Positions 1-8,501 of a stretch of DNA of 64,000 nucleotides are shown here, piece after piece (within the stretch, counting starts at the first letter, position 1; every line of letters starts with the position of its first letter). The DNA is taken from contig NZ_FWFU01000001.1 in NCBI RefSeq assembly GCF_900172255.1, positions 248,001-312,000 on the forward strand, in the 5' to 3' direction. The translations under genes and the position numbers were made by a program. Origin of the DNA: Roseovarius halotolerans (GTDB lineage Bacteria > Pseudomonadota > Alphaproteobacteria > Rhodobacterales > Rhodobacteraceae). The notes beneath the pieces are model-generated. The model searched no databases. It had not been told where the DNA came from and saw only the letters and a list, made by a program, of their open reading frames with translations.

Positions 1-1136
1 GGAGTATCGCGTTCAACTACAAGGCCTATGCGGCGGCCTTGCGTGAACGGCGCGATGTGATGGCCTCGTATCAGCCGGTGGCCTTCATCCGCGCACTTGT
101 CGCCTATGGCGAAGAGCAGATGATGGTTGTCGACTCCGTGCTGCAGGAGGTGGCGGGGGATGCCGCGCCGGGGCGGCATCTGGCGCAGGCCGAGAAGCCC
201 GTGCTGATGGTGCTTTTCGTGGGCGAGACGCTGCGGGCGCAGAATTTCGGGCTGAACGGATATGAGCGCGACACGACGCCGGGGCTGGCCGCGCGGGACG
301 TGATCAACTTCCCCGATGTGACCGCGTGCGGGACATCGACATCGGTGTCGCTGCCCTGCATGTTCTCGCCGCTCGCGACCAGTGATTATTCACGCGAGGC
401 CGCGCTGTCGCGGGAGAACCTGCTGGATGTGCTGGTGCGCAGCGGGTTCGAGGTGAACTGGGTCGACAACAACACCGGCGACATGGGCGTGGCGATGCGC
501 CAAGGTTGGCAGATCGTGGAAAAGACCCTTGCCCCCGATGCCTGCGTGACCGAATGCACCGACGAGGTCTTTCTGCCGCTCATCGAAAAGACGCTTGAAG
601 AGGTCACTGAGGATACCGTGCTGGTCCTGCACATGATCGGGAACCACGGGCCGGCCTATTATCTGCGCTATCCGGAGGGGCAGGCGCCATTCAGCCCGGA
701 CTGCCGCAGCGCGCAATTCTCGGACTGCCCGGTGCAGGAAATCGTGAACGCCTATGACAACGCCGTGGTCGAGACGGACCTGGTTCTTTCGCGCGCCATC
801 GACATGCTCGATGCGTCAGACCGCGTCTTGCCGGCGATGGTCTTTCTGTCCGACCACGGTGAATCCCTTGGGGAGAGTGGCCTTTACCTGCATGCAGCGC
901 CGCGTTTCATGGCGCCCAAGGAGCAGACCAAGGTGCCGATGGTGATGTGGCTGGGCGATGCATTCCGCGATGTCATGAGGCTGAAACCTGACTGCATGCG
1001 CGCCCATGCCGACGCTCCGGTAAGCCACGATCATCTGTTTCACACGATGCTGGGCCTTCTTGACATCAGGACCGCCGCGCGGGATCCATCTCTCGATCTC
1101 ACCGAAACCTGCCGCAGCGAGGACCGAGAGAGTTGA
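1..1136 (+). CDS. eptA: Lipid A phosphoethanolamine transferase, EptA-like (5' end outside window)
   Basis: Inner-membrane sulfatase-fold enzyme that transfers phosphoethanolamine from phosphatidylethanolamine to lipid A, releasing diacylglycerol. Only the periplasmic catalytic part is present; the reading frame is open from base 3, so the start codon and the membrane segments lie outside the window. Visible signatures are VGETLRAQNFGLNGYERDTT (metal-binding Glu and family block), CGTSTSVSLPCMFS containing the nucleophile Thr, and SDHGESLGE with the metal-binding Asp-His. Paired cysteines fit the disulfides of this family. The stop codon overlaps the TTG start of the next gene, dgkA, which consumes the diacylglycerol by-product. 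The family is clear; the acceptor (lipid A or another glycolipid) is inferred. Confidence 0.9.
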   Translation, partial: SIAFNYKAYAAALRERRDVMASYQPVAFIRALVAYGEEQMMVVDSVLQEVAGDAAPGRHLAQAEKPVLMVLFVGETLRAQNFGLNGYERDTTPGLAARDVINFPDVTACGTSTSVSLPCMFSPLATSDYSREAALSRENLLDVLVRSGFEVNWVDNNTGDMGVAMRQGWQIVEKTLAPDACVTECTDEVFLPLIEKTLEEVTEDTVLVLHMIGNHGPAYYLRYPEGQAPFSPDCRSAQFSDCPVQEIVNAYDNAVVETDLVLSRAIDMLDASDRVLPAMVFLSDHGESLGESGLYLHAAPRFMAPKEQTKVPMVMWLGDAFRDVMRLKPDCMRAHADAPVSHDHLFHTMLGLLDIRTAARDPSLDLTETCRSEDRES

Positions 1137-1531
1137 AGAAAGCCACCCCCGGAGATCCCGAGCCGCTGGTCGTTCCCGCGCGGAGAGGGCTGTTTCATGT
1201 CATCGACGCCACGCGGTATTCGCTGGCCGGGATGCGTCGGCTGGCGCGCGAAAGTGCTGCGCGGCTGGAGTTTCTGGCGGCTGGCGGGGCGGCGCTCGGG
1301 TTCCTGTGGCGCGGAGCCGAGCCGTGGCACTGGGCGGCGCTGGTTGCCCTTGTCGCGCTGGTGCTGGCGATCGAGGCGATCAACACTGCGCTGGAGATCC
1401 TGGTTGACCGGGTGTCGCCGGAATGGTCGCTCATGGCGAAAGAGGCCAAGGACCTCGGATCGCTGGCGGTGGGCTTGATGCTGTTGGTCAGTGCCGGTTT
1501 CGTGGCATTGGTGATGACCGGCGTCATCTGA
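1133..1531 (+). CDS. dgkA: Diacylglycerol kinase DgkA
   Basis: Small integral-membrane kinase that phosphorylates diacylglycerol to phosphatidic acid, returning it to phospholipid synthesis. The 132-residue product has the family core EAINTALEILVDRVS, followed by AKEAKDLGSLAVG, and three hydrophobic segments at roughly residues 47-60, 67-88 and 108-130. The start is TTG at 1133, overlapping the upstream eptA stop (TTGA), so the two are translationally coupled. The coupling makes biochemical sense because EptA releases diacylglycerol. The N-terminus is slightly longer than in E. coli DgkA. Confidence 0.93.
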   Translation: MKKATPGDPEPLVVPARRGLFHVIDATRYSLAGMRRLARESAARLEFLAAGGAALGFLWRGAEPWHWAALVALVALVLAIEAINTALEILVDRVSPEWSLMAKEAKDLGSLAVGLMLLVSAGFVALVMTGVI

Positions 1532-1552
1532 GCGCGCAGCGGGCTGCCGCTC
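1530..1552. terminator. Hairpin between convergent dgkA and dmdA-like genes
   Basis: GAGCG at 1530-1534 pairs with CGCTC at 1548-1552, and an inner GCAGC/GCTGC pair lies between them. The hairpin overlaps both stop codons of the convergent genes. There is no T-run, so it is a compact bidirectional terminator candidate rather than a classical one. Confidence 0.4.
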
Positions 1553-2666
1553 AGGTCACGAAGGGCAGATCATGCAGGCGCGCAGGGTATGCGGCCCCGT
1601 CGATCATGACCGCCAGTGCGCCGGACGCGTCGGCAAACTCCGCCCCGATCAGACCGACCGCGATGGTCGCGCCAATCCGCTTGGAATATGCCAGTTCGCT
1701 GACGAAGCCTGCATCCTGGCCATCGCATGTCAGCCGCACGGTATGGCCGGGCAGGGGTGGGTGTCCATCGACGATCAGCCCGGTGCGGCGCCGGGCAAGG
1801 GGCTTGGCCGCAAGCCGCTCCAGCGCGGCGCGACCGACGAAATCGTGATCCGCCGCAAGGTCGATCAGCCCGCCAAAGCCCATCTCGAACGGGTTGGCAC
1901 GGTAGTCCTGCCAGCGCATGTCGGCGCCATATGAAATCAGCCCGCCTTCGAGCCGCTCGATATCGTTGGGCGCACCAGGGCCGATGCCGAAGGGCGCGCC
2001 AGCCGTCTTGACCCTGTCCCAGAGCTGCGTCCCGCAGGACCGGTCCATGAGATAAAGCTCATATCCGCCCTGCTTGGACCAGCCCGAGCGCGCAAGAACC
2101 AGCGGCATGTCGTCAAGCTTGGTCGAGATGAAGCCGAAATGGCGCAGATCGCGCACCGTTTCGCCAAATAACGCGGCGGCGACATCAATCGCCTTCGGCC
2201 CCTGTATCGCCATCGGCGAGACATCGGGCTCGCCGACCGCCACATCCCAGCCCTTTTCCCGGCCAATGGCCGCGGCCCAGAGGTGGATGTCGCTGTCGGC
2301 GACCGACAACCAGAAGCGATCCTCGGCCAGTTTCAGAAGGACGGGGTCGTTGATCAGCCAGCCATCGTGATCGCAAAGCGGGACATAGCGGCCCTGGCCG
2401 ACGCGGGTCTTGGCAAGGTTGCGCGGCGTGAGGTATTGCGCCAGTCGCCCAGCATCGGGGCCGGTCAGTTCCACCTGACGCTGCGCGCCCACATCCCACA
2501 TGGCAACGCCGTTCAACAGCCGGTCGTATTCGGCCTCCGGGTCGCCGAAATCGCCGGGGATATACATGTGGTTATAGACCGAGAAGCACCGGACGCCATC
2601 GCGCACAGTGGCGTCGAAATAAGCGGATTTGCGGATATTGGGGCCGATTCCGATCGAGAATGTCAC
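1551..2666 (-). CDS. GcvT-fold aminomethyltransferase family protein, DmdA-like (DMSP demethylase-like)
   Basis: Tetrahydrofolate-dependent methyl or aminomethyl transferase fold, 371 residues. The conserved series VYNHMYIPGDFGDPEAEY, MWDVGAQRQVELTGPDA, NDPVLLKL, EPDVSPMAIQGPKA and ARSGWSKQGGYELY resembles the dimethylsulfoniopropionate demethylase DmdA more than glycine-cleavage GcvT, and no gcvH or gcvP is nearby. The GTG start at 2666 is chosen because GGAGG sits seven bases upstream; a longer reading from 2711 adds an Arg-rich leader with no ribosome site. Roseobacters carry several DmdA-like paralogues not all shown to use DMSP, so the family is firm and the substrate is inferred. It is convergent with dgkA and stands alone. 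Confidence 0.75.
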   Translation of the reverse strand: MTFSIGIGPNIRKSAYFDATVRDGVRCFSVYNHMYIPGDFGDPEAEYDRLLNGVAMWDVGAQRQVELTGPDAGRLAQYLTPRNLAKTRVGQGRYVPLCDHDGWLINDPVLLKLAEDRFWLSVADSDIHLWAAAIGREKGWDVAVGEPDVSPMAIQGPKAIDVAAALFGETVRDLRHFGFISTKLDDMPLVLARSGWSKQGGYELYLMDRSCGTQLWDRVKTAGAPFGIGPGAPNDIERLEGGLISYGADMRWQDYRANPFEMGFGGLIDLAADHDFVGRAALERLAAKPLARRRTGLIVDGHPPLPGHTVRLTCDGQDAGFVSELAYSKRIGATIAVGLIGAEFADASGALAVMIDGAAYPARLHDLPFVT

Positions 2667-2872
2667 GCGATGTCCTCCGGGATGAATGCGCCTTCGCCTG
2701 CGTCGATCCATCGCCTATGGCTGGCGCGACTGCAACGCGAATGTCGCTTGGATCGCGTCTCTGGATGTGGCTGAACGGTCGCGAGAGCGGCGCGTCAATA
2801 GCACCATGCCCGCGCCACAACCGGCAAGCGGGTTCGTCCGAACAGTCATACCTGGAGGGTGCTGGGGATAAG

Positions 2873-2947
2873 TGGCAGCCCGTAGGGGAATCGAACCCCT
2901 CTTTCCAGGTTGAAAACCTGGCGTCCTAACCGATAGACGAACGGGCC
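2873..2947 (-). tRNA. tRNA-Glu (anticodon TTC)
   Basis: On the minus strand a full cloverleaf can be folded: acceptor GGCCCGT with ACGGGCT (first pair G-U), anticodon stem CCAGG/CCTGG around loop TTTTCAA giving anticodon TTC, T-arm GAGGGGTTCGATTCCCCT, discriminator G, and an encoded CCA at the 3' end. The anticodon reads GAA/GAG codons for glutamate. It stands alone between the DmdA-like gene and recJ. Confidence 0.95.
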
Positions 2948-3066
2948 ATGCCGTGGCGTGAGGCGTTACCTAGAAAAAAGCAGAGGCCGACGCAAGAGGC
3001 ATTTTGCAAAAAAAGCACGCGGACGAGCGCGATATGTGTCAGGGGTCGCGCGGCGGTGGGCAAGGA

Positions 3067-4818
3067 TCACGCTTTCTGTGCCGGGGCCGCGTCTTCGAGG
3101 CGCAATTGCACGGTCTGGCGGCCGCCCCAGTGGTTGATGTCGAGCCGCCCTGCAAGGTGGAAGCGCGCGCCGCCATGTTGTTCGAGAGCCGCGCCGAGGG
3201 GGCCATCGAAGGCGCCGAAGGCGATGGCGTCGAGTTGCCCCGACAATCCGTCGCCAAAGCGCAGTTTCAAGTGCGACTCGCCGACCCTTTTGGCAAAGCC
3301 GATGCTCATGTCGCTGAACACGTAGCGCGGGCCGGGCGCACCTGCGCCGAAGGGGCCGGCGGATTCGATCTGTTCGACCAGTTCCACGGTTGCGGCGCCG
3401 GGCATCAGCAGCCCGTCAAGGCGCAGATCGGCAGGCCCGGCCATGCCCGCGCCCTGACGTGCCAGCAGTTCGGAAAGACGCGCCATCGCCTCGTCGATGC
3501 GGTCGCGCGCCACGGTCAGCCCGGCGGCCATGCGATGCCCGCCGCCCTTGATCAGCAGGCCCTCGGCGGCAAGGCGCTGGATCGAGGCGCCAAGATCCAC
3601 CCCCGAAACCGAGCGTCCCGAACCCTTGCCCTCGTCGCCCTCGAGGCCGATCACGACGGCAGGCCGGTTGGTCAGCTCCTTGAGCCGCGAGGCGACGATG
3701 CCGACGACGCCGGGATGCCAGCCCTCGCCCGCGGCCCAGACCAGCGGTGCATCGAAACCGCGCGCTTCGGCCTGTTCCAGGGCGGCGGCCCGCACGAGAG
3801 ATTCGACTTCGCGGCGCTCGGTGTTGAGCTGATCCAGCCGCTCAGCCATCGCGGCTGCCTCGGCGGGGTCGCGCGTGGCCAGCAGGCGCGCACCAAGATC
3901 GGCCTTGCCGATGCGCCCGCCCGCGTTGATGCGCGGCCCGAGGACAAAGCCGAGGTGATAGGCGGCAGGGGCGCTATCAAGCCGCCCCACATCGCAGAGC
4001 GCCACAAGGCCGGGGCGCGCGCGATGCGCCATCACCCGCAGCCCCTGGCGCACGAAGGCGCGGTTCACCCCCCTGAGCGGCGCGACATCGGCCACGGTGG
4101 CCAGCGCCACAAGATCCAGCATCGCCATGAGGTCGGGGCCTTTCTGCCTGGCCTCGCGCAGCTGGCGGCCTGCCTCGACCAGCATCAGGAACACGACGGC
4201 GGCGGCGCAGAGATGCGCAAGGTCGCCGGATTCGTCCTGCCGGTTGGGATTTACCACGGCCAGCGCGTCGGGCAGGGTCTCGCCGCCCAGGTGGTGGTCG
4301 AGGATCACCACATCGGCCCCCTTGGCGGCGGCGATGGCGTCATGGCTGAGCGTGCCGCAATCGACGCAGACGATCAGATCGTGATTAGCGGCAAGCTCGG
4401 ACATCGCGGGCACGTTGGGCCCGTAGCCCTCGTCGATACGGTCGGGCACGTATAGCGTGGCGTCCTGGCCCATCCGGTGCAGCCAGTCCAGCAGCAGCGC
4501 CGCCGAGGCGCCGCCATCCACGTCGTAATCGGCGAAGATCGCGATCCGCTGCCGGTCGCGGACCGCCTGAAGGAACCGCGCGGCGGCAGGTTCCATATCC
4601 TTGAGGCTGCGCGGGTCGGGCAGGAGGTCGCGCAGCGCCGGGACAAGGTAGGCTTCGGCCTCATCGGCAGCCACGCCAAGGCGCGCGAGCGTCTGGCAGA
4701 GCGGGCGGGGCAGGGCGGTGGCCTGGGCCATCGCCTCGGCCAGGCGGTCGATCTCGGTGCCGGGGCCGATCCAGCGCCGTCCGGTCAGGGAGCTTTCAAT
4801 TCCGAGATAGGCATCCAC
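3067..4818 (-). CDS. recJ: Single-stranded-DNA exonuclease RecJ
   Basis: 5'-to-3' single-stranded DNA exonuclease of the DHH phosphoesterase superfamily, used in recombination and mismatch or base-excision repair. The 583-residue product has motif I FADYDVDGGASAALLLDW near residue 95, VDCGTLSHDA, the ILDHHLGGE signature, and the DHHA1 region containing LVWAAGEGWHPGVVGIVASR and KGSGRSVSG, followed by the C-terminal OB-fold region. Length is typical for the family. It lies 15 bases downstream of glpX on the same strand, in an operon-like run hom-glpX-recJ. Confidence 0.95.
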   Translation of the reverse strand: MDAYLGIESSLTGRRWIGPGTEIDRLAEAMAQATALPRPLCQTLARLGVAADEAEAYLVPALRDLLPDPRSLKDMEPAAARFLQAVRDRQRIAIFADYDVDGGASAALLLDWLHRMGQDATLYVPDRIDEGYGPNVPAMSELAANHDLIVCVDCGTLSHDAIAAAKGADVVILDHHLGGETLPDALAVVNPNRQDESGDLAHLCAAAVVFLMLVEAGRQLREARQKGPDLMAMLDLVALATVADVAPLRGVNRAFVRQGLRVMAHRARPGLVALCDVGRLDSAPAAYHLGFVLGPRINAGGRIGKADLGARLLATRDPAEAAAMAERLDQLNTERREVESLVRAAALEQAEARGFDAPLVWAAGEGWHPGVVGIVASRLKELTNRPAVVIGLEGDEGKGSGRSVSGVDLGASIQRLAAEGLLIKGGGHRMAAGLTVARDRIDEAMARLSELLARQGAGMAGPADLRLDGLLMPGAATVELVEQIESAGPFGAGAPGPRYVFSDMSIGFAKRVGESHLKLRFGDGLSGQLDAIAFGAFDGPLGAALEQHGGARFHLAGRLDINHWGGRQTVQLRLEDAAPAQKA

Positions 4819-4833
4819 CGCCGGCCCGCAGCG

Positions 4834-5796
4834 TCAGCGGATCGGGTTGCGGTAGATCATCCGGCGCAACGAGCCGGTCTTGGACCGCATCAAAACAGTT
4901 TCGGTCTCGACATAGCCGGGGCGGCGCTTGATCCCGGAAACGACCGAGCCGTTGGTGACGCCGGTGGCGGCGAGGATGACATCAGATGTCACCATCTCGT
5001 CGCGGGAATAGACGCGGTCGAGATCGGTGATCCCGGCCTTGGCGGCGCGGCCTTTCTCGTCGTCGTTGCGAAACAGCAGACGGCCCCACATCTGCCCGCC
5101 CATGCATTTGAGCGCACTGGCGGCCAGAACGCCCTCGGGTGCGCCGCCGGCGCCCATATACATGTCGATCCCGGTCATTTCGGGTTCGGCGCAGTGCATC
5201 ACGCCGGCCACGTCGCCATCCGAGATCATGTAGATCGAGGCGCCTGTGGCGCGCACATCGTCGATCATTTCCTGGTGGCGGGGCCGCTCGAGGATGCAGA
5301 CGGTTATTTCGGATGGCTTGCAGCCCTTGGCAGCGGCCAGCGCCTCGACGCGTTCGCGCGGCGACATGTCGAGCGAGACCACGTCCTTGTCATAACCCGG
5401 CCCGATGGCGAGCTTGTCCATGTAGACATCCGGCGCATGCAGCAGCGTGCCGCGCGGCGCCATGGCGATCACGGTCAGGGCATTGGGCATTGCCTTGGCG
5501 GTGAGGGTGGTGCCCTCCAGCGGATCGAGCGCGATATCCACGCCGGGGCCTTCGCCGGTGCCGACTTCTTCACCGATATAGAGCATCGGAGCCTCGTCGC
5601 GCTCGCCCTCGCCGATCACCACGACGCCCTTGATGTCGAGCATGTTGAGCTGCTCGCGCATGGCGTTCACCGCCGCCTGGTCGGCGGCCTTCTCGTCGCC
5701 GCGACCGATCAGGTCGGCGCAGGCCAGGGCGGCGGCCTCGGACACGCGGGCAAGGCCCAGTGAAAGCATGCGGTCGTTGAAATCGGCGGCGGTCAT
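4834..5796 (-). CDS. glpX: Fructose-1,6-bisphosphatase class II (GlpX)
   Basis: Li-sensitive, metal-dependent phosphatase hydrolysing fructose 1,6-bisphosphate to fructose 6-phosphate in gluconeogenesis. Diagnostic strings are VVVIGEGERDEAPMLYIGEE, DIALDPLEGTTLTA and the C-terminal ATGVTNGSVVSGIKRRPG. The start at 5796 (MTAADFNDRML, 320 residues) is preferred because AAGGATC lies just upstream; an in-frame extension to 5856 looks non-coding. It sits 85 bases after hom and 15 bases before recJ, all on the minus strand. Confidence 0.95.
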   Translation of the reverse strand: MTAADFNDRMLSLGLARVSEAAALACADLIGRGDEKAADQAAVNAMREQLNMLDIKGVVVIGEGERDEAPMLYIGEEVGTGEGPGVDIALDPLEGTTLTAKAMPNALTVIAMAPRGTLLHAPDVYMDKLAIGPGYDKDVVSLDMSPRERVEALAAAKGCKPSEITVCILERPRHQEMIDDVRATGASIYMISDGDVAGVMHCAEPEMTGIDMYMGAGGAPEGVLAASALKCMGGQMWGRLLFRNDDEKGRAAKAGITDLDRVYSRDEMVTSDVILAATGVTNGSVVSGIKRRPGYVETETVLMRSKTGSLRRMIYRNPIR

Positions 5797-5881
5797 GGCG
5801 GATCCTTGTATATTCAAAGCCCCGAAAGCATTAGCGGCAGGGTGGCTGTGGCACAAGTGCCGCGGACCGGGGCAGGGTGTC

Positions 5882-7168
5882 TCATACGGTTTCGATGCGC
5901 AGGGCGACGGGCTCGCCGACCATCACATCGAGTCGCGACATCGCGTCGAGCGCGCCGTCGAGCGCGCTGCGGGTGGTCTTGTGGGTGACGATCAGCACCG
6001 GCGCGGTGGTGTCGTCATGGCGATACTGGCGCATCCGGTTGATCGATATGCCGGCCTCGCCCAGCACGGCCGCGACCTTGGCCAGCGCGCCGGGTTTGTC
6101 CTCGAGCAGGATGCGCAGGTAATAGGGCGCGGGCGTGGCGGCGCGGGCGGCTTTCGGCGGTTTCAGGCCGCTGGCGGGCTGGCCGAAGGTTGCGATCCGG
6201 CAGCCGCGGGCGATATCCATCACGTCGCTCATCACGGCGCTGGCGGTGGGGCCTTCGCCTGCGCCGGGGCCGCGCAACACGATCTGTTCGACCATGTCGC
6301 CTTCGAGAACGACCATGTTGGTGCCCCCTTCAAGCTGCCCCAGCGGGCTGTCGGCGGGCACGAGGCAGGGCGACATGCGCTGTTCGAGCCCCCGTCCGGT
6401 CATCTGCGCGACACCGAGAAGCTTGATGCGATAGCCCATGTCGTCGGCATGGCGGATATCGGCCAGCGTGACGCGCTCGATGCCTTCGAGCTCTATCGCG
6501 CTGAAATCGACCTGGGTGCCAAAGGCGATGCTGGAAAGCAGCGCCAGCTTGTGTCCGGCATCGATGCCGCCGACATCGAGATTGGGGTCGGCCTCGAGAT
6601 AGCCCAGCTTGTCGGCCTCCTCGAACAGGGTGTTATAGCCCTGGCCGGTGGCCTGCATCCGGGTCAGGATATAGTTGCAGGTGCCGTTCATGACGCCCAT
6701 GACGCGGGTGATGTCATTGCCCGCAAGGCCTTCCGTCAGGGCCTTGACGACAGGGATGCCGCCCGCCACGGCGGCCTCGAACCGCAGCACGCGGCCCGCG
6801 GATTCCGCTGCCGTAGCAAGAGCTTGGCCGTGCAGCGCGAGCATCGCCTTGTTCGCCGTAACGACATCCTTGCCCGCGGCGATGGCGGCCTCGGTCGCTG
6901 CCTTGGCGGGGCCGTCGCTGCCACCCATCAGTTCGACGAAGACATCCACGTCATCGCGGCGGGCCAGGGCGACGGGGTCGTCCTCCCATGCATAGGCATC
7001 CAAGGAGACGCCGCGATCCTTGTCGCGGGTGCGCGCCGAGACGCCTGTGATCACTACGGGACGGCCCGCGCGGGCGGCCAGAAGGCTGGCTTTCTGGCGG
7101 ACGATCTTGACGACACCGGTGCCGACGGTGCCCAGTCCGGCGATGCCAAGGCGCAGGGGTTCGGTCAT
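5882..7168 (-). CDS. hom: Homoserine dehydrogenase
   Basis: NAD(P)-dependent reduction of aspartate semialdehyde to homoserine, the branch point to threonine and methionine. The 428-residue product starts MTEPLRLGIAGLGTVGTGVV with the Rossmann GxGxxG loop, and contains ANKAMLALHG, MNGTCNYILT and the GIDAGHKLALLSSIAFG block. The C-terminus (YYLRILLEDKPGALAKVAAV onward) is an ACT domain, so allosteric feedback by threonine is likely. The ATG at 7168 has GGAG six bases upstream; an in-frame TTG four codons earlier is less likely. It is the first gene of the hom-glpX-recJ run. Confidence 0.96.
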   Translation of the reverse strand: MTEPLRLGIAGLGTVGTGVVKIVRQKASLLAARAGRPVVITGVSARTRDKDRGVSLDAYAWEDDPVALARRDDVDVFVELMGGSDGPAKAATEAAIAAGKDVVTANKAMLALHGQALATAAESAGRVLRFEAAVAGGIPVVKALTEGLAGNDITRVMGVMNGTCNYILTRMQATGQGYNTLFEEADKLGYLEADPNLDVGGIDAGHKLALLSSIAFGTQVDFSAIELEGIERVTLADIRHADDMGYRIKLLGVAQMTGRGLEQRMSPCLVPADSPLGQLEGGTNMVVLEGDMVEQIVLRGPGAGEGPTASAVMSDVMDIARGCRIATFGQPASGLKPPKAARAATPAPYYLRILLEDKPGALAKVAAVLGEAGISINRMRQYRHDDTTAPVLIVTHKTTRSALDGALDAMSRLDVMVGEPVALRIETV

Positions 7169-7267
7169 GTCGGTCTCCAATCGTCACGGGAATAGGGCTA
7201 TGAAAACGCGATGTAACGGGTTCGCAAGCGCCTTGCAACGCGGGTTTTTGGCGGGGATGCCGGGGGA

Positions 7268-7573
7268 TTACCCGGGGTCTGGTGCCTGGATGCCGCGGGA
7301 CATGCGGGTGCGGGTTTCGGAGTCGATCACCGATCCCCGGAGCCGCTTGGCGCGATCGCGCAGGGTCTCGGCGCGGTCTTCAACATCGGTCTCGTCCTGT
7401 TCGGTGAGGGTCGGCTCGGCTGCGCGCTCACGGAGGTCTTCGGTGGGCAGCAGATCGAGATAGGGCGCCGTGCGCACGTCGTCGTCGATCGCCTCGTCGA
7501 GGTCCGGAAACCGGGTGCAGCCGGTAGCGGGCAGGGCGATCAGGGCCAACAGGGCAAGGGCGGAAAGGCGCAT
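7268..7573 (-). CDS. Small putative lipoprotein
   Basis: A 101-residue protein beginning MRLSALALLALIALPATGC, a lipoprotein signal peptide with lipobox Cys at residue 19. The mature part is short, charged and hydrophilic (RFPDLDEAIDDDVRTAPYLD, then a Glu/Arg-rich tail ending GIQAPDPG). No functional domain is recognised. The start at 7573 is chosen at the signal peptide; an upstream in-frame extension is rejected. It is divergent from the tetR gene, which starts 104 bases away. Confidence 0.75.
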   Translation of the reverse strand: MRLSALALLALIALPATGCTRFPDLDEAIDDDVRTAPYLDLLPTEDLRERAAEPTLTEQDETDVEDRAETLRDRAKRLRGSVIDSETRTRMSRGIQAPDPG

Positions 7574-7648
7574 GGGTGATCTCGGGACGGGACAGTTGTT
7601 TCCCTCATGCCACTGTTTCAATGCCGAGGGCAAGCGGGGGCTTTGATT

Positions 7649-7662
7649 TGAACGAGTGTTCA
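7649..7662. promoter_or_regulatory. Palindromic operator candidate upstream of tetR
   Basis: TGAAC, four bases, GTTCA forms a perfect 14-bp inverted repeat whose right end is 15 bases before the TetR-family start codon. This is the geometry expected for an autoregulatory TetR operator, and the site lies between the divergent lipoprotein and tetR genes. Assignment to this repressor is inference. Confidence 0.5.
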
Positions 7663-7677
7663 GATAACTCTGAGACC

Positions 7678-8286
7678 ATGGCCAGGACACAGGGATCGCA
7701 TTCCGATATCACCGGCCCGCGGGTGCGGGAGGCTGCGTTGCGTCTGTTTGCAACGCATGGCTATGCCGCTGTTTCCATGAGACAAATCGCGGGTGAGGTT
7801 GGGGTGCAGGCGGGGGCGCTGTATAATTACACGCCAGACAAGCAGAGCCTGCTGTTCGACCTGATGAAAGGCCATATGGACGACCTGTTGGCAGCGCGAG
7901 CGGCTGAACCTGGCCCTGACGACCCGCTGGCGGCGCTGGAGGGGTTCACCCGTTTCCACATCCGTTTCCACCATGACCGCCCCGACGAGGTGTTCATCTC
8001 CTATATGGAGCTGCGCAACCTTTCGCCGGAAAACTTCAAGGAAATAGAAGGTCTTAGGCGGAGTTACGAAGACCAGCTGGAGGCGATCTTGCGGCGTGGC
8101 GTGGCGATCGGTGCGTTCGATGTGGCCGAACCCAAGATTGCGGCAATGGCGGTGATCGCGATGTTGAACGGGGTCAATACATGGTTTCGGGAAGGCGGGC
8201 GGCTGAGTCTGCCGCAGATTGAGCAGCTCCACTGGGACATGGTGCGCAAGGCCGTCTCTGCGCCGGAGCCACCGAATCACGGTTAA
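7678..8286 (+). CDS. TetR/AcrR-family transcriptional regulator
   Basis: A 202-residue one-domain repressor. The N-terminal helix-turn-helix is visible in VREAALRLFATHGYAAVSMR, then QIAGEVGVQAGALYNYTPDK, a typical TetR DNA-binding region; the rest is an all-helical ligand domain with FTRFHIRFHHDRPDEVFISY. The start ATG at 7678 places the HTH at the usual distance from the N-terminus; an in-frame extension to 7576 would run through the putative operator. The ligand is unknown. It is monocistronic, followed by a long intergenic region. Confidence 0.88.
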   Translation: MARTQGSHSDITGPRVREAALRLFATHGYAAVSMRQIAGEVGVQAGALYNYTPDKQSLLFDLMKGHMDDLLAARAAEPGPDDPLAALEGFTRFHIRFHHDRPDEVFISYMELRNLSPENFKEIEGLRRSYEDQLEAILRRGVAIGAFDVAEPKIAAMAVIAMLNGVNTWFREGGRLSLPQIEQLHWDMVRKAVSAPEPPNHG

Positions 8287-8317
8287 TATCTTGCTTTAAA
8301 ATAAAAAAACACTGCCT

Positions 8318-8352
8318 GTATCGCGTCAGTATCACATCGGTATCGCGTCAGT
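8318..8352. repeat. 13-bp direct repeat pair
   Basis: GTATCGCGTCAGT occurs twice, at 8318-8330 and 8340-8352, 22 bases start to start (about two helical turns). A partial copy, GTATCACATCG, bridges them. The phasing suggests cooperative binding of a regulator, but no protein can be assigned. Confidence 0.6.
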
Positions 8353-8482
8353 GCGCCGTGCCGCATCGCGCAGGGTGAATCGGGCGCGCGCCGCATGACA
8401 CAAGCGCGCAACCTTGGCGTGCACAAGAAATTGCACAAATCCAACAAAATCTTGCCTGATTGCAGGGCTAAAACGAGTGGCC

Positions 8483-8501
8483 GCCTAACCGTTTGTTAGG
8501 C
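8483..8501. promoter_or_regulatory. Perfect inverted repeat upstream of the Hint gene
   Basis: GCCTAAC, loop CGTTT, GTTAGGC: seven perfect pairs with a five-base loop, about 120 bases upstream of the Hint-domain start. It lacks a T-run, so an operator or leader hairpin is more likely than a terminator. Confidence 0.4.

Noticed and set aside
3004..4455. 483-codon plus-strand frame over recJ
   Set aside because: Antisense of a clearly conserved recJ; composition and lack of domains show it is a GC-bias artefact.
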